From Bacillota bacterium (GTDB lineage Bacteria; Bacillota; Sulfobacillia; JAUYEG01): a stretch of 64,000 nucleotides of DNA. Under the pieces are notes generated by a model, which was not told where the DNA came from, did no database searches, and saw only the letters and a program-made list of their open reading frames with translations. The stretch's first letter is position 1. Every line of letters starts with the position of its first letter. Position numbers and translations under genes: made by a program. Shown here piece by piece: positions 8,531 through 16,084 of the stretch. The stretch covers positions 31,192-95,191 of the forward strand of contig JAUYEG010000083.1 of assembly GCA_030691505.1 (NCBI GenBank), in the 5' to 3' direction.

Positions 8531-9028
8531 ATGAAGAGGCTTTATCGCTCCAAGGTCAACAACATCATTGGAGGTGTATGCGGCGGTCTGGCCGAGTACC
8601 TGGACATTGACCCGACGATTGTCAGGCTGGCCTGGATACTTTCCGCTTTCGCCGGGGGACTCGGGCTGCTGGCCTACATTGTCGCCTGGCTGATCATTCC
8701 CCCGCACCCTGAGCACGCTCGGGACGATGACTGGCACTGGGCCAACCGGGTCAAGCAAAATGGGGAGCGAACAGAAACCTCGTACGACGTGGACCCGAGC
8801 ACGGCTGACACAGCCCCTGCGGCCGCCGGGGGCGGCGAGGAGCTGAGCCACGCCCGGGTTCACCGTGAGCACGGTCCCAGAACGCTGGGCATTGTGCTTG
8901 TCATCCTGGGTGGGTTCCTGCTCCTGCGCAACCTTATGCCCTGGTGGGGCTGGGGGCGGTTCTGGCCGCTTGCCCTGGTTCTTATCGGCGCCTGGATCAT
9001 CCTGACAGCGGTGAGAGGTGAGCGCTGA
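8531..9028 (+). CDS. PspC domain protein with C-terminal LiaI/LiaF-like membrane segment
   Basis: 165 residues. Residues 1-60 match the PspC domain: KRLYRSKVNNIIGGVCGGLA, then YLDIDPTIVRLAWIL and a membrane helix (GLGLLAYIVAWLIIPP). A polar linker of ~60 residues leads to two hydrophobic stretches near the end (LGIVLVILGGFLLLRNL, FWPLALVLIGAWIIL) of the DUF5668/LiaF-N type. I chose ATG at 8531, which has TAAGGTGGG upstream. It overlaps the next gene by one base (TGATG), so the pair is translationally coupled. PspC proteins act in membrane-stress responses; here the domain is merged with a LiaF-like anchor. Confidence 0.88.
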   Translation: MKRLYRSKVNNIIGGVCGGLAEYLDIDPTIVRLAWILSAFAGGLGLLAYIVAWLIIPPHPEHARDDDWHWANRVKQNGERTETSYDVDPSTADTAPAAAGGGEELSHARVHREHGPRTLGIVLVILGGFLLLRNLMPWWGWGRFWPLALVLIGAWIILTAVRGER

Positions 9029-9915
9029 TGCGTGGGCGCCGGCTCGCCGCAGGCCTGATCATCCTACTGCTCGGCGTGATGTTTCTGCTGGGCAACATGG
9101 GCTTGATGGATTGGAGCGTCTGGGGGCTGCTCTTTCGGTACTGGCCTGTGCTGCTTGTACTGGCCGGAGTGAGCGTGCTTCTCGGCGGCAGTTTCCGGTG
9201 GTTCGTCGCGCTCGTTCTCGTGCTGGTGATGGTGGCCGGCACCGTGGGAATGCCCTGGTTGGCCGGGTGGACCGATGGTCCTCTGACCAAGGCGGTCTTC
9301 ACGGGCGGAACCCCCCCGGAGGCGCTGACTGCACTTGTCACCGTGGTCGGGCTCGATGTGGCGAATATCACGACAATCGCTCCGGGAGGCGAAGCGTACC
9401 GTCTGGAACTGTCCTATCGCAATGCTCTGCAGCCGCAGCGCACGTTCACGGTCGACGCTGAAGGCACGGGACGCCTTACCCTCAGGCAGCAGGGACACCG
9501 TCCAAGCTCGGTCGGAATCAGGCAGTCGCTCGAGATGGGGTTCATCAGCGGCATACCGCTTGAGCTTTCCATCAAGGCCGGAGTGCTGACCGCCAACCTT
9601 GACTTGAGCCCCTACCAGCTGCGGCGCCTGGACGTTGACTGCGGCGTGGGCACGTTTTACGTCAGACTTGGGCATCCCGAAGGCACAATGGTGGGAAGCA
9701 TCAATTCCGGGGTCGGCACCGTCAACCTGGCCGTGCCGAGTGGTGTGAGTGTGCGCATTACCGGGGACTTCGGCGTCGGCGTCAGGAACCTGAGCGCGGC
9801 AGGGCTCAAACGCTCCGGCGGGGCCTGGCAGGACGACCGGTACGACACGGCGGAAAGCCGCATCGACCTGCACGTTTCGGGCGGCGTCGGCCGTCTTGCA
9901 GTGCAGCGTTACTAG
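9028..9915 (+). CDS. LiaF-like membrane protein with toast-rack type C-terminal domain
   Basis: 295 residues. Three hydrophobic segments occupy residues 5-95 (AGLIILLLGVMFLLGNMGL, YWPVLLVLAGVSVLLGG, FRWFVALVLVLVMVAGTVG). After residue ~115 comes a beta-rich domain with regular turns (GVLTANLDLSPYQLRRLDVD, GVGTFYVRLG, GVGTVNLAV, GVGRLAVQRY) characteristic of the LiaF C-terminal/DUF2154 fold. It is coupled to the PspC gene by a one-base overlap. LiaF proteins restrain the LiaSR two-component system in Firmicutes, but no liaRS pair is adjacent here (the kinase pair at 23605 is associated with a binding protein). Regulatory target is therefore unknown. Confidence 0.82.
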   Translation: MRGRRLAAGLIILLLGVMFLLGNMGLMDWSVWGLLFRYWPVLLVLAGVSVLLGGSFRWFVALVLVLVMVAGTVGMPWLAGWTDGPLTKAVFTGGTPPEALTALVTVVGLDVANITTIAPGGEAYRLELSYRNALQPQRTFTVDAEGTGRLTLRQQGHRPSSVGIRQSLEMGFISGIPLELSIKAGVLTANLDLSPYQLRRLDVDCGVGTFYVRLGHPEGTMVGSINSGVGTVNLAVPSGVSVRITGDFGVGVRNLSAAGLKRSGGAWQDDRYDTAESRIDLHVSGGVGRLAVQRY

Positions 9916-9933
9916 GATAGGGCTAAAGCGCGG

Positions 9934-9956
9934 GCGAGCCCCGGGGAGGGGCTCGC
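9934..9956 (+). terminator. GC-rich stem-loop after the LiaF-like gene
   Basis: A perfect 9-base stem (GCGAGCCCC / GGGGCTCGC) with a 5-base loop lies 19 bases after the stop codon. No T-run follows, so it may be a weak or Rho-assisted terminator, or an mRNA 3'-end stabiliser. Confidence 0.45.
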
Positions 9957-10005
9957 TGTCGCATGCCGAAGAAACGTGCAAATCCATGCATATGAGGTGA
10001 CTGGC

Positions 10006-10566
10006 TTGTTCTTCGAAGGCAAGGGCAAGGAGTACACTGCCAAGACCGCGGGGCTCGCCGTCCAGAGGGCGCGGGAGCTGGGCATCTCGCGCATCGTCGT
10101 CGCGTCCAACACAGGTTACACGGCCGATGAGTTTCTGTCCGCCATCGGAGACCTCAAGGACATCAAGCTCGTTGTGGTAACCCACCACGTGGGCTTTCGC
10201 GGGCCAGGCGAGCACGAGATGCCCGCCGAGGCGCGGGCCAGGCTAGCCGCGGCCGGGTGCGAGCTCTTGACCACAACGCATCTGTTTGCCAACGTCGAAC
10301 GGGCGATTACGAGCAAGTTCGGCGGGCTCTACCCGGGCGGGATTATCTCGGCGGCGCTCCGCCTGTTCGGTCAGGGAACCAAGGTCTGCCTGGAGATCGC
10401 CACCATGGCCATGGACGCCGGGCTCATCCCGGCGGGGGCCGAGGTGGTCGTTGCCGCCGGCAGCGGCAGGGGCGCGGACACCGCCCTCGTCTTGCTCCCG
10501 GCCCACGCCAAATCGTTCTTCGAAACCGAGGTGCGCGAGGTCATCTGCAAACCTCGCACCGTTTAG
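10006..10566 (+). CDS. pyruvate kinase C-terminal (alpha/beta) domain-like protein
   Basis: 186 residues resembling the stand-alone family related to the C-terminal allosteric domain of pyruvate kinase. It begins FFEGKGKEYTAKTAGLAVQR and includes LGISRIVVASNTGYTADEFL, VVVTHHVGFRGPG, and VVVAAGSGRGADTALVLLPA near the end. There is no pyruvate kinase catalytic barrel. I chose TTG at 10006 because GAGGTGA lies 5 bases upstream and it matches the usual N-terminus; GTG at 9976 would add ten residues without a ribosome site. It lies alone between two stem-loops. Biochemical function is not known for the family as far as I can tell. Confidence 0.78.
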   Translation: MFFEGKGKEYTAKTAGLAVQRARELGISRIVVASNTGYTADEFLSAIGDLKDIKLVVVTHHVGFRGPGEHEMPAEARARLAAAGCELLTTTHLFANVERAITSKFGGLYPGGIISAALRLFGQGTKVCLEIATMAMDAGLIPAGAEVVVAAGSGRGADTALVLLPAHAKSFFETEVREVICKPRTV

Positions 10567-10641
10567 GGGTCCAAATCCGAGTGCGGTCCGCGGTCCGGAC
10601 TTGACTGTTTTTGCGCAGCAGACGCCCTTGATACGCCAAAA

Positions 10642-10672
10642 TGAGCAGATGGGCGAGAAGACCTGCTCTTTT
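10642..10672 (+). terminator. putative intrinsic terminator upstream of namZ-murQ
   Basis: GAGCAG at 10643-10648 pairs with CTGCTC at 10663-10668 and is followed directly by TTTT. The same left arm can instead pair as TGAGCAG with CTGCTCA at 10673-10679. It could end the upstream transcript, or act as a leader structure for the recycling operon, whose first codon is 83 bases on. Confidence 0.4.
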
Positions 10673-10754
10673 CTGCTCAGGTTGTCGCCCGCACCCGCTC
10701 AATCGGGAACAGGTGGCGTGGAAAACACGTGGGCGGAAGACAGGTGGTGGCGCC

Positions 10755-12911
10755 ATGGCAGCCTCGTCCTGCGTTACCTGCGGTCTAGACAGACTGCTCG
10801 AGGACCCGCGGCGGTGGCTCAGGGGACGGCGTTTTGGCCTGGTGACCAACCGGGCGGCCCGGGGTAGCTGCGGCACCCCGGGTTTCATGCTGCTCAGGCA
10901 GAGATGCGGCCGCCAACTGGCGGCCGTCTTTGGACCTGAGCACGGCCTGGACGCGAACGTCGAGGACGGGCAGCCCGTAGCGGACGCCCATGGGGGTACC
11001 GGAGCCAACGTGCCGCCTGTCTATTCGCTCTACGAGACGGGACGGCGCCGTCCCACGCCCGAGATGATGGAAGGCCTTGACCTGCTCGCTGTGGATCTGC
11101 AGGATATCGGTGTCCGCTACTACACTTACGTGAGCACCATGCTTGAGTGCATGCGCGCCGCGGCGGCGGCCGGCATACCGCTTATGCTCCTCGACCGCCC
11201 CAACCCCCTCGGCGGGCGGCGCGTGGAGGGGCCGGGCGTCAGGGCCGGCTACATGTCGTTCGTCGCCGCCCTGGATGTTCCGGTCCGTCACGGCATGACG
11301 CTGGGAGAGCTGGCTATGCTTGCGAGAGCACAGCTTGGACTCGATGCCGCGAGCCTTGAGGTCCTGCCCATGCTCGGGTGGCGGCCCGCCCACGATTGGG
11401 CGGACACCGGGCTGATATGGTACCCGCCTTCGCCCGCCGCCGGGTCGCTCAACATGGTGCGCCTGTACCCCGGCACATGCCTGATCGAGGGGACCAACGT
11501 TTCCGAGGGCAGGGGCACGGATGCTCCGTTTGAGCTGATTGGGGCACCGTGGCTGGACGGGGACGCTTTGGCGGACTCGCTGAACCGGTTGCGCACAGGC
11601 TGCCGGGGGTGGTGGCCCACAGCTACTCCGGCCCGGTTTACGCCGCGCAGCGGCAAACACGCCGGGCAGCCCTGCGGCGGCGTCAGGCTTGAGCCCCCCC
11701 GCGCGATCGGCGCCGCAGTGGAGGCCGGGGGCGGCCCGGTTGCATTCGGCATAGCGCTTCTGGCCCTTCTCCGGCGCACCGGCGGCGGCCGTTTTGCCTG
11801 GCGCGGGGCGGCCGGGGCCGAGGGACAGGGGGACCGCTGCTGGCTTGATGTCCTGATGGGTGGTCCGGAAACACGGGCCGCGCTTGACGATGGCGTGCCT
11901 TGGGCAGACATCGCGGACAGCTGGCATGCTCAAGAGGAGAGGCATCGCGAGCGCTCCGCGGGCTCTCTGCTCTACCGGCAACCGGATGGGTCGCGCTTTT
12001 TTGTAGCGGCAGTGTCCCGCGCGCAGCTTGATCTGATGTCGCCGCTCGAGGTGGCGCAGTACCTGGTTGCGGGGGCGGGCCGGGCCGTCGCCGCCGTCGA
12101 GGAAAGCGTGCCGCAGATTGCCCGGGCAATTAAGCTTGCCGCCGGGCGCCTCGCGGCCGGCGGGCGCATGATCTATGCCGGCGCAGGCACCAGCGGTCGC
12201 CTGGGAGTGCTCGACGCGAGCGAGTGCGAGCCGACGTTCGGGGTCGCCCCGGGGCGGGTGCTCGCGCTGATTGCCGGGGGCCCCGGCGCCTTCGCGAGTT
12301 CCCGTGAGGGCGCGGAGGACGATGCGGCGGCTGCGGTTGCTGACCTGGAGCGGGTCGCCTGCAGCGGCAACGATGTGGTTGTCGGAATCGCCGCCAGCGG
12401 CAGCACCCCGTACACGCTGGCCGCCTTGCGGGAGGCGGCGCGGCGCGGAGCGGCGCGCGTCGCCGTCGTGGGCCGGAGCGGCAGCCCGCTGGCCGAGGCG
12501 GCTGACGTGGCCGTTGAGGTGCTGACTGGAGAGGAGCCCCTGCGGGGGTCGACCAGGCTGCTTGCCGGCACCGCCCACAAAGTCGTGCTCAACGCGCTCA
12601 GCACCGGAGTGTTCGCTTACCTGGGGCTTGTCTACGGCGACCGGATGGTGGGGGTTCAGGTCACCAATGCGAAGCTCAGGGCCAGGGCGGAGGCCTTGAT
12701 CGCCGAAATGGCCGGGGTCTCGCACGCGCGAGCCGCGGAGTCTCTTGAGCTGGCCCGTGCCGTCGACCCCAGGCTGGCGGTGCGGCTGGCGATACTTTCG
12801 CTCAGGCAGCGTTGTTCCGTGACCGAGGCGCTGGCCCGTCTTGCCGCCAGCGCGGAGTCGCTCCGTCGCGCGCTTGACGCCGCCGGGGACGCCTGCCGCC
12901 GGGCCGAATAG
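10755..12911 (+). CDS. bifunctional fusion: exo-beta-N-acetylmuramidase NamZ (DUF1343) + MurNAc-6-phosphate etherase MurQ
   Basis: 718 residues in one uninterrupted frame. Residues ~1-405 match the DUF1343/NamZ family (GH171): RRFGLVTNRAARG, AVFGPEHGLDAN, LLAVDLQDIGVRYYTYVSTM, LLDRPNPLGG, PGTCLIEGTNVSEGRGTDAPF. Residues ~420-718 are a complete MurQ: GAGTSGRLGVLDASE and EGAEDDAAAAV. Glu490 and Glu521 keep the 31-residue spacing of catalytic Glu83 and Glu114 in E. coli MurQ. Known reactions: NamZ removes terminal MurNAc from muropeptides; MurQ converts MurNAc-6-P to GlcNAc-6-P plus D-lactate. No signal peptide is seen, so both activities should be cytoplasmic. ATG at 10755 follows AGGTGG at 10742-10747. 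nagZ begins 10 bases after the stop. In Bacillus namZ and murQ are separate genes of one operon. Confidence 0.9.
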   Translation: MAASSCVTCGLDRLLEDPRRWLRGRRFGLVTNRAARGSCGTPGFMLLRQRCGRQLAAVFGPEHGLDANVEDGQPVADAHGGTGANVPPVYSLYETGRRRPTPEMMEGLDLLAVDLQDIGVRYYTYVSTMLECMRAAAAAGIPLMLLDRPNPLGGRRVEGPGVRAGYMSFVAALDVPVRHGMTLGELAMLARAQLGLDAASLEVLPMLGWRPAHDWADTGLIWYPPSPAAGSLNMVRLYPGTCLIEGTNVSEGRGTDAPFELIGAPWLDGDALADSLNRLRTGCRGWWPTATPARFTPRSGKHAGQPCGGVRLEPPRAIGAAVEAGGGPVAFGIALLALLRRTGGGRFAWRGAAGAEGQGDRCWLDVLMGGPETRAALDDGVPWADIADSWHAQEERHRERSAGSLLYRQPDGSRFFVAAVSRAQLDLMSPLEVAQYLVAGAGRAVAAVEESVPQIARAIKLAAGRLAAGGRMIYAGAGTSGRLGVLDASECEPTFGVAPGRVLALIAGGPGAFASSREGAEDDAAAAVADLERVACSGNDVVVGIAASGSTPYTLAALREAARRGAARVAVVGRSGSPLAEAADVAVEVLTGEEPLRGSTRLLAGTAHKVVLNALSTGVFAYLGLVYGDRMVGVQVTNAKLRARAEALIAEMAGVSHARAAESLELARAVDPRLAVRLAILSLRQRCSVTEALARLAASAESLRRALDAAGDACRRAE

Positions 12912-12921
12912 GAGACGCGGC

Positions 12922-14553
12922 ATGGAGGCCTTCGCGAACGGCTGCAGCCCGGGCGATCCCATCGGGCTCGTGATGATCGGTTTCGGCGGCAGCGAACCAA
13001 CCCCGGAGCTTGAGGCGTTGATCCGGCAAGGTCTGGCCGGCGTCATCCTCTTTGCCCGCAACCTTGTCGATGCAGCCCAGACGGCGGAGCTGACCGCATC
13101 GCTGCAGGCGTGCGCCGTCGAGGCGGGCCACCCGCCGCTTCTGATCTGCACGGACCAGGAGGGGGGCCGTGTACGGCGGTTGCGCCGGGGCCTCACGGCG
13201 TTTCCCTCGGCGATGGCCCTCGGGGCGGCCGGGGATCCGGATCAGGTCTATGGCCTCAGCAGCGCGGTAGCACGCGAGCTTTTGTCCGTCGGGATCAACC
13301 TGAACCTCGCGCCGTGCGCGGACGTCAACTCAGACCCGCGCAACCCGGTGATCGGCACGAGGTCATATGGCGGAGACCCCTTCGCGGTGGGGCGAATGGT
13401 CGCCGCCGCGGTCCGCGGGTACCAGGACGGAGGCGTCCTGGCCTGCGCCAAGCACTTCCCCGGCCATGGGCACACCGATCTGGATTCCCATCTGACCCTT
13501 CCGGTCATCGATCGCGGGCTGGACGAGTTACGGCGGAGGGAGCTGGTTCCATTCGCGGCAGCCGTGTCCGCGGGCGCCGCCGCGGTCATGTCCGCACATA
13601 TCGTCGTGCCCGAGCTCGGCGGCGACGTGCCCGCAACGTTGAGCCCGCGGCTGCTTACCGGGCTGCTGCGTGGCGAGCTCGGCCATGACGGACTGATCCT
13701 CACCGACTGCATGGAGATGGCCGCGGTCAGGAGCTTTGGGGCCGGCGAGGCGAGTACACGTGCGGTCGCCGCGGGTGCTGATCTGGTACTCTGGTCGCAC
13801 ACACCTCTGCTCCAGCTGGAGGCGATCTCAGCGCTTCGAGCCGCCGCCGGTGGTTTCGCGCTCCCCCCGGGCCTGGTCACCGACAGGCTTGGCCGTGTAC
13901 GGCGGGCGCGCCTTGGCCTCGTCAGCCGCGCCAAGGCGGCTGAGCCTGCGGAGATCCGCTCCCGTGCGGAGGCGTTTCTTGGGGGATCCGGGTCAGGGGT
14001 GCTGGAGCGATCCCAACGGCTGGCGCTCGCGGCAGTCACCCGGGTGGGAGGATGGCCTGAGGGGGCGGCGGGGTGCATCGCATTGCCGCGCGAGCGTTCG
14101 GTCTTGCTCATCGACCTCACCGGGCTGAGCGGGACTCCCGAGGAGCCAGCACCAGGCCTCCACCTGGCCGCGCAACTCTGTCGACGTGGTTTTGCCGTCC
14201 GGCTCGCCGGAAACGTTAATGCCCGTGCGTCGGAGAGGGCCGGTGCCGGCCACGCCAGCGGTTCGTTGCAGCAGGTCTTGCCGTCCGGCGACGCAAGCAT
14301 CGTCTGCCTGACCCACGATGCCTGCCTAAAGCCGGACCAGGCCGTCGCCTACAGGACGGTCAGGTCGTCCTGCCCGGGCCTCATCTCCGTCGCGACCGGG
14401 TTGCCGTACGATCTTGCCTGGCTCGCCGAAGCCGCGTCAGGGCTGGGGCTCTGCGCGTACGATCCGGGGCCGGCATGCATGGAGGCCTGTGCCGGGATTC
14501 TGTGCGGCGAAAGCCCCCCGCGCGGCAGCCTACCTGTGAAACTCGACGGGTAG
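12922..14553 (+). CDS. nagZ: beta-N-acetylglucosaminidase (glycoside hydrolase family 3)
   Basis: Removes non-reducing GlcNAc from muropeptides. 543 residues: a catalytic barrel (~1-350) and a C-terminal alpha/beta domain (~390-540) as in Bacillus-type two-domain NagZ. Motifs: CTDQEGGRVRRL, KHFPGHGHTDLDSHLTLP with the catalytic His, and LTDCMEM with the nucleophile Asp position. No signal peptide is visible, which suggests a cytoplasmic enzyme, unlike the secreted Bacillus protein. I chose ATG at 12922 with TAGGAGA upstream; the open frame runs further back into murQ. It lies immediately after the NamZ-MurQ gene, consistent with alternate removal of GlcNAc and MurNAc from glycan ends. Confidence 0.92.
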   Translation: MEAFANGCSPGDPIGLVMIGFGGSEPTPELEALIRQGLAGVILFARNLVDAAQTAELTASLQACAVEAGHPPLLICTDQEGGRVRRLRRGLTAFPSAMALGAAGDPDQVYGLSSAVARELLSVGINLNLAPCADVNSDPRNPVIGTRSYGGDPFAVGRMVAAAVRGYQDGGVLACAKHFPGHGHTDLDSHLTLPVIDRGLDELRRRELVPFAAAVSAGAAAVMSAHIVVPELGGDVPATLSPRLLTGLLRGELGHDGLILTDCMEMAAVRSFGAGEASTRAVAAGADLVLWSHTPLLQLEAISALRAAAGGFALPPGLVTDRLGRVRRARLGLVSRAKAAEPAEIRSRAEAFLGGSGSGVLERSQRLALAAVTRVGGWPEGAAGCIALPRERSVLLIDLTGLSGTPEEPAPGLHLAAQLCRRGFAVRLAGNVNARASERAGAGHASGSLQQVLPSGDASIVCLTHDACLKPDQAVAYRTVRSSCPGLISVATGLPYDLAWLAEAASGLGLCAYDPGPACMEACAGILCGESPPRGSLPVKLDG

Positions 14554-14639
14554 TATACGGAGGAGTAGCCGCGCCGTGGGCGGAACCCCTCCAGGCCGGG
14601 CTCGTTTCCGGCTCAGATCCATGAAGGGTGAGTGAGTGC

Positions 14640-15125
14640 ATGAGCTGTGTTGAGGAGCGGGTGCGGGAGGCCCGCGAGGAAGCCAAGCGGCTTCACGTGC
14701 TGGGCTATAACTGCGCGGAAGCTGTTTTGGGCGGAACTGTGCGCGCGGCGCGCGGGGAGCAACCGCCCCTGCGGATCGCGACCGGTTTTGGCGGGGGGCT
14801 CGGCAGGACGGGGAGCGTGTGCGGGGCCGTGACCGGCGCGATCGCGGCTTTTGGCTGGCTGCGGGGGCGGACGAGCCCGGACGACAAGGAAACCTACGCC
14901 CGGTGCGCCACGCTGGTGCGCCGGTTCCTCGCCGATTTCGCCGCGGCCCACGGGACGATGACCTGCAGCGAGCTGACGGGCTACGACCTCCGGGACCCCG
15001 AAGTGCTGCCGGCATTCGCGGCCGATGCGGCGAGACGGGAGAAGTGCGCACGGTTCATCGATACCGCCGCCTCGCTGGCGGCCCGGGCTGTCCTTGCTGA
15101 TGGGAAGGGTGGGGAGTCGCGGTGA
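14640..15125 (+). CDS. C_GCAxxG_C_C family redox-type protein
   Basis: 161 residues. The pattern matches the small cysteine-motif family: GYNCAEAVLGG near residue 25, then GFGGGLGRTGSVCGAVTGAI near 55-75, a Cys in YARCATLVRRF, TCSELTGYDL, and a final Cys in KCARFIDTAA. Family members are thought to bind a metal or redox centre, but no reaction is established. ATG at 14640 has AAGGGTG at 14624-14630; a GTG at 14628 is an alternative four codons earlier. It is coupled to the following dehydrogenase by a GTGA overlap, so a redox link to that enzyme is a reasonable inference. Confidence 0.85.
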   Translation: MSCVEERVREAREEAKRLHVLGYNCAEAVLGGTVRAARGEQPPLRIATGFGGGLGRTGSVCGAVTGAIAAFGWLRGRTSPDDKETYARCATLVRRFLADFAAAHGTMTCSELTGYDLRDPEVLPAFAADAARREKCARFIDTAASLAARAVLADGKGGESR

Positions 15126-16084
15126 GCGCCTCGAAGCCGCCCGTGCTTGTTCACCACCCGCAGGACACGCTGGAGTACGCGAGGTTGGCCTCGGCTGCCC
15201 TGCCCGGCGTGGACCTCGTTCCGTGCCTCTCCGGCGCCGAAATGGAGGCGCTGATGCCCGAGGTTGAGATCATTTTCGGCTGGCGCATTCCGGGTGCATG
15301 TTTCCGCCTTGCCCGCCGGCTGCAGTGGCTTCAGGGCATGGGTGCGGGGGTCGAGGATCTGCTGGCCAACAAGGACCTGCCGGCCCGGGTGAAGATCACG
15401 CGGGTGACGGGCATTTTCGGCCCGTGGATCGCCGAGTACACGCTCGCCCATGCTCTCGCCTGGACGCAGGACATCCGGCGTTCGCTGGGTAGCCAGGCCG
15501 TCCGGAAGTGGGACAAGTACCTCGTGCGCAAACTGCGCGGCCTGCGGCTTGGAGTGGCCGGCCTGGGCAGCGTGGGCCAGGAGGTGGCGCGCCTGGCCGC
15601 CGCGGCGGGCCTGCGGGTCACCGGGTTTGACCTGGAACCGCGCCGGCTGCCCGGCGGCGGTGCGGCCTATTGCGGGGACAGGGGCAGCCCATCGCTTCTC
15701 AGGTTTCTGTCTGAGCTCGACATCCTCTCGGTCAACCTCCCGTTGACTCGGGACACGGACGGGATGTTCGGGGCCGCCGAGTTGGCCGCCCTTCCTGCCG
15801 GCGCTCTGGTCGTCAACACCGCGCGGGGCAGGATCATCGACCAGCATGCCCTGATCGAGGCGCTCAGGTCAGGCCATCTCGGCGGTGCGGCTCTGGACGT
15901 GTTTGAAACCGAGCCCCTTCCTGAGGACAGCCCGCTGTGGAGCTTTCCGCAGGTTGCGGTTACGGCGCATATCTCCGGGCCAAGCACCCCGGCTGAGGTT
16001 GTGCCCATTTTCCTCGACAACTACCGGCGCTACCACGCGGGCGAGCCGCTCGCCGGCCTGGTCGACCGGGTGAGGGGATTTTAG
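15122..16084 (+). CDS. D-isomer-specific 2-hydroxyacid dehydrogenase (candidate D-lactate-oxidising enzyme)
   Basis: 320-residue NAD-dependent dehydrogenase. The Rossmann motif is GVAGLGSVGQEVARLA, with an Asp at the end of the second strand (FDLEPRR) that favours NAD. The catalytic triad is present: Arg in NTARGRIID, Glu in DVFETEPLPE, His in VTAHISGPS. Substrate cannot be read from sequence; hydroxypyruvate/glyoxylate and D-lactate enzymes share these motifs. The location is suggestive: it is overlapped by the Cys-motif gene before it and by anmK after it, inside an operon whose MurQ releases D-lactate. GTG at 15122 is set by the four-base overlap. Confidence 0.85.
   Translation: MSASKPPVLVHHPQDTLEYARLASAALPGVDLVPCLSGAEMEALMPEVEIIFGWRIPGACFRLARRLQWLQGMGAGVEDLLANKDLPARVKITRVTGIFGPWIAEYTLAHALAWTQDIRRSLGSQAVRKWDKYLVRKLRGLRLGVAGLGSVGQEVARLAAAAGLRVTGFDLEPRRLPGGGAAYCGDRGSPSLLRFLSELDILSVNLPLTRDTDGMFGAAELAALPAGALVVNTARGRIIDQHALIEALRSGHLGGAALDVFETEPLPEDSPLWSFPQVAVTAHISGPSTPAEVVPIFLDNYRRYHAGEPLAGLVDRVRGF

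Noticed and set aside
11960..12000. Sequencing artefact joining namZ and murQ
   Set aside because: The frame is continuous through the junction, the linker reads as normal protein, and murQ has no separate ribosome site or start codon nearby.
10785..13196. Very long minus-strand open frame opposite namZ-murQ (about 800 codons)
   Set aside because: It is the mirror of a high-GC coding strand: low-complexity Arg/Pro/Gly/Ala text, no recognisable domain, while the plus strand has clear motifs throughout.
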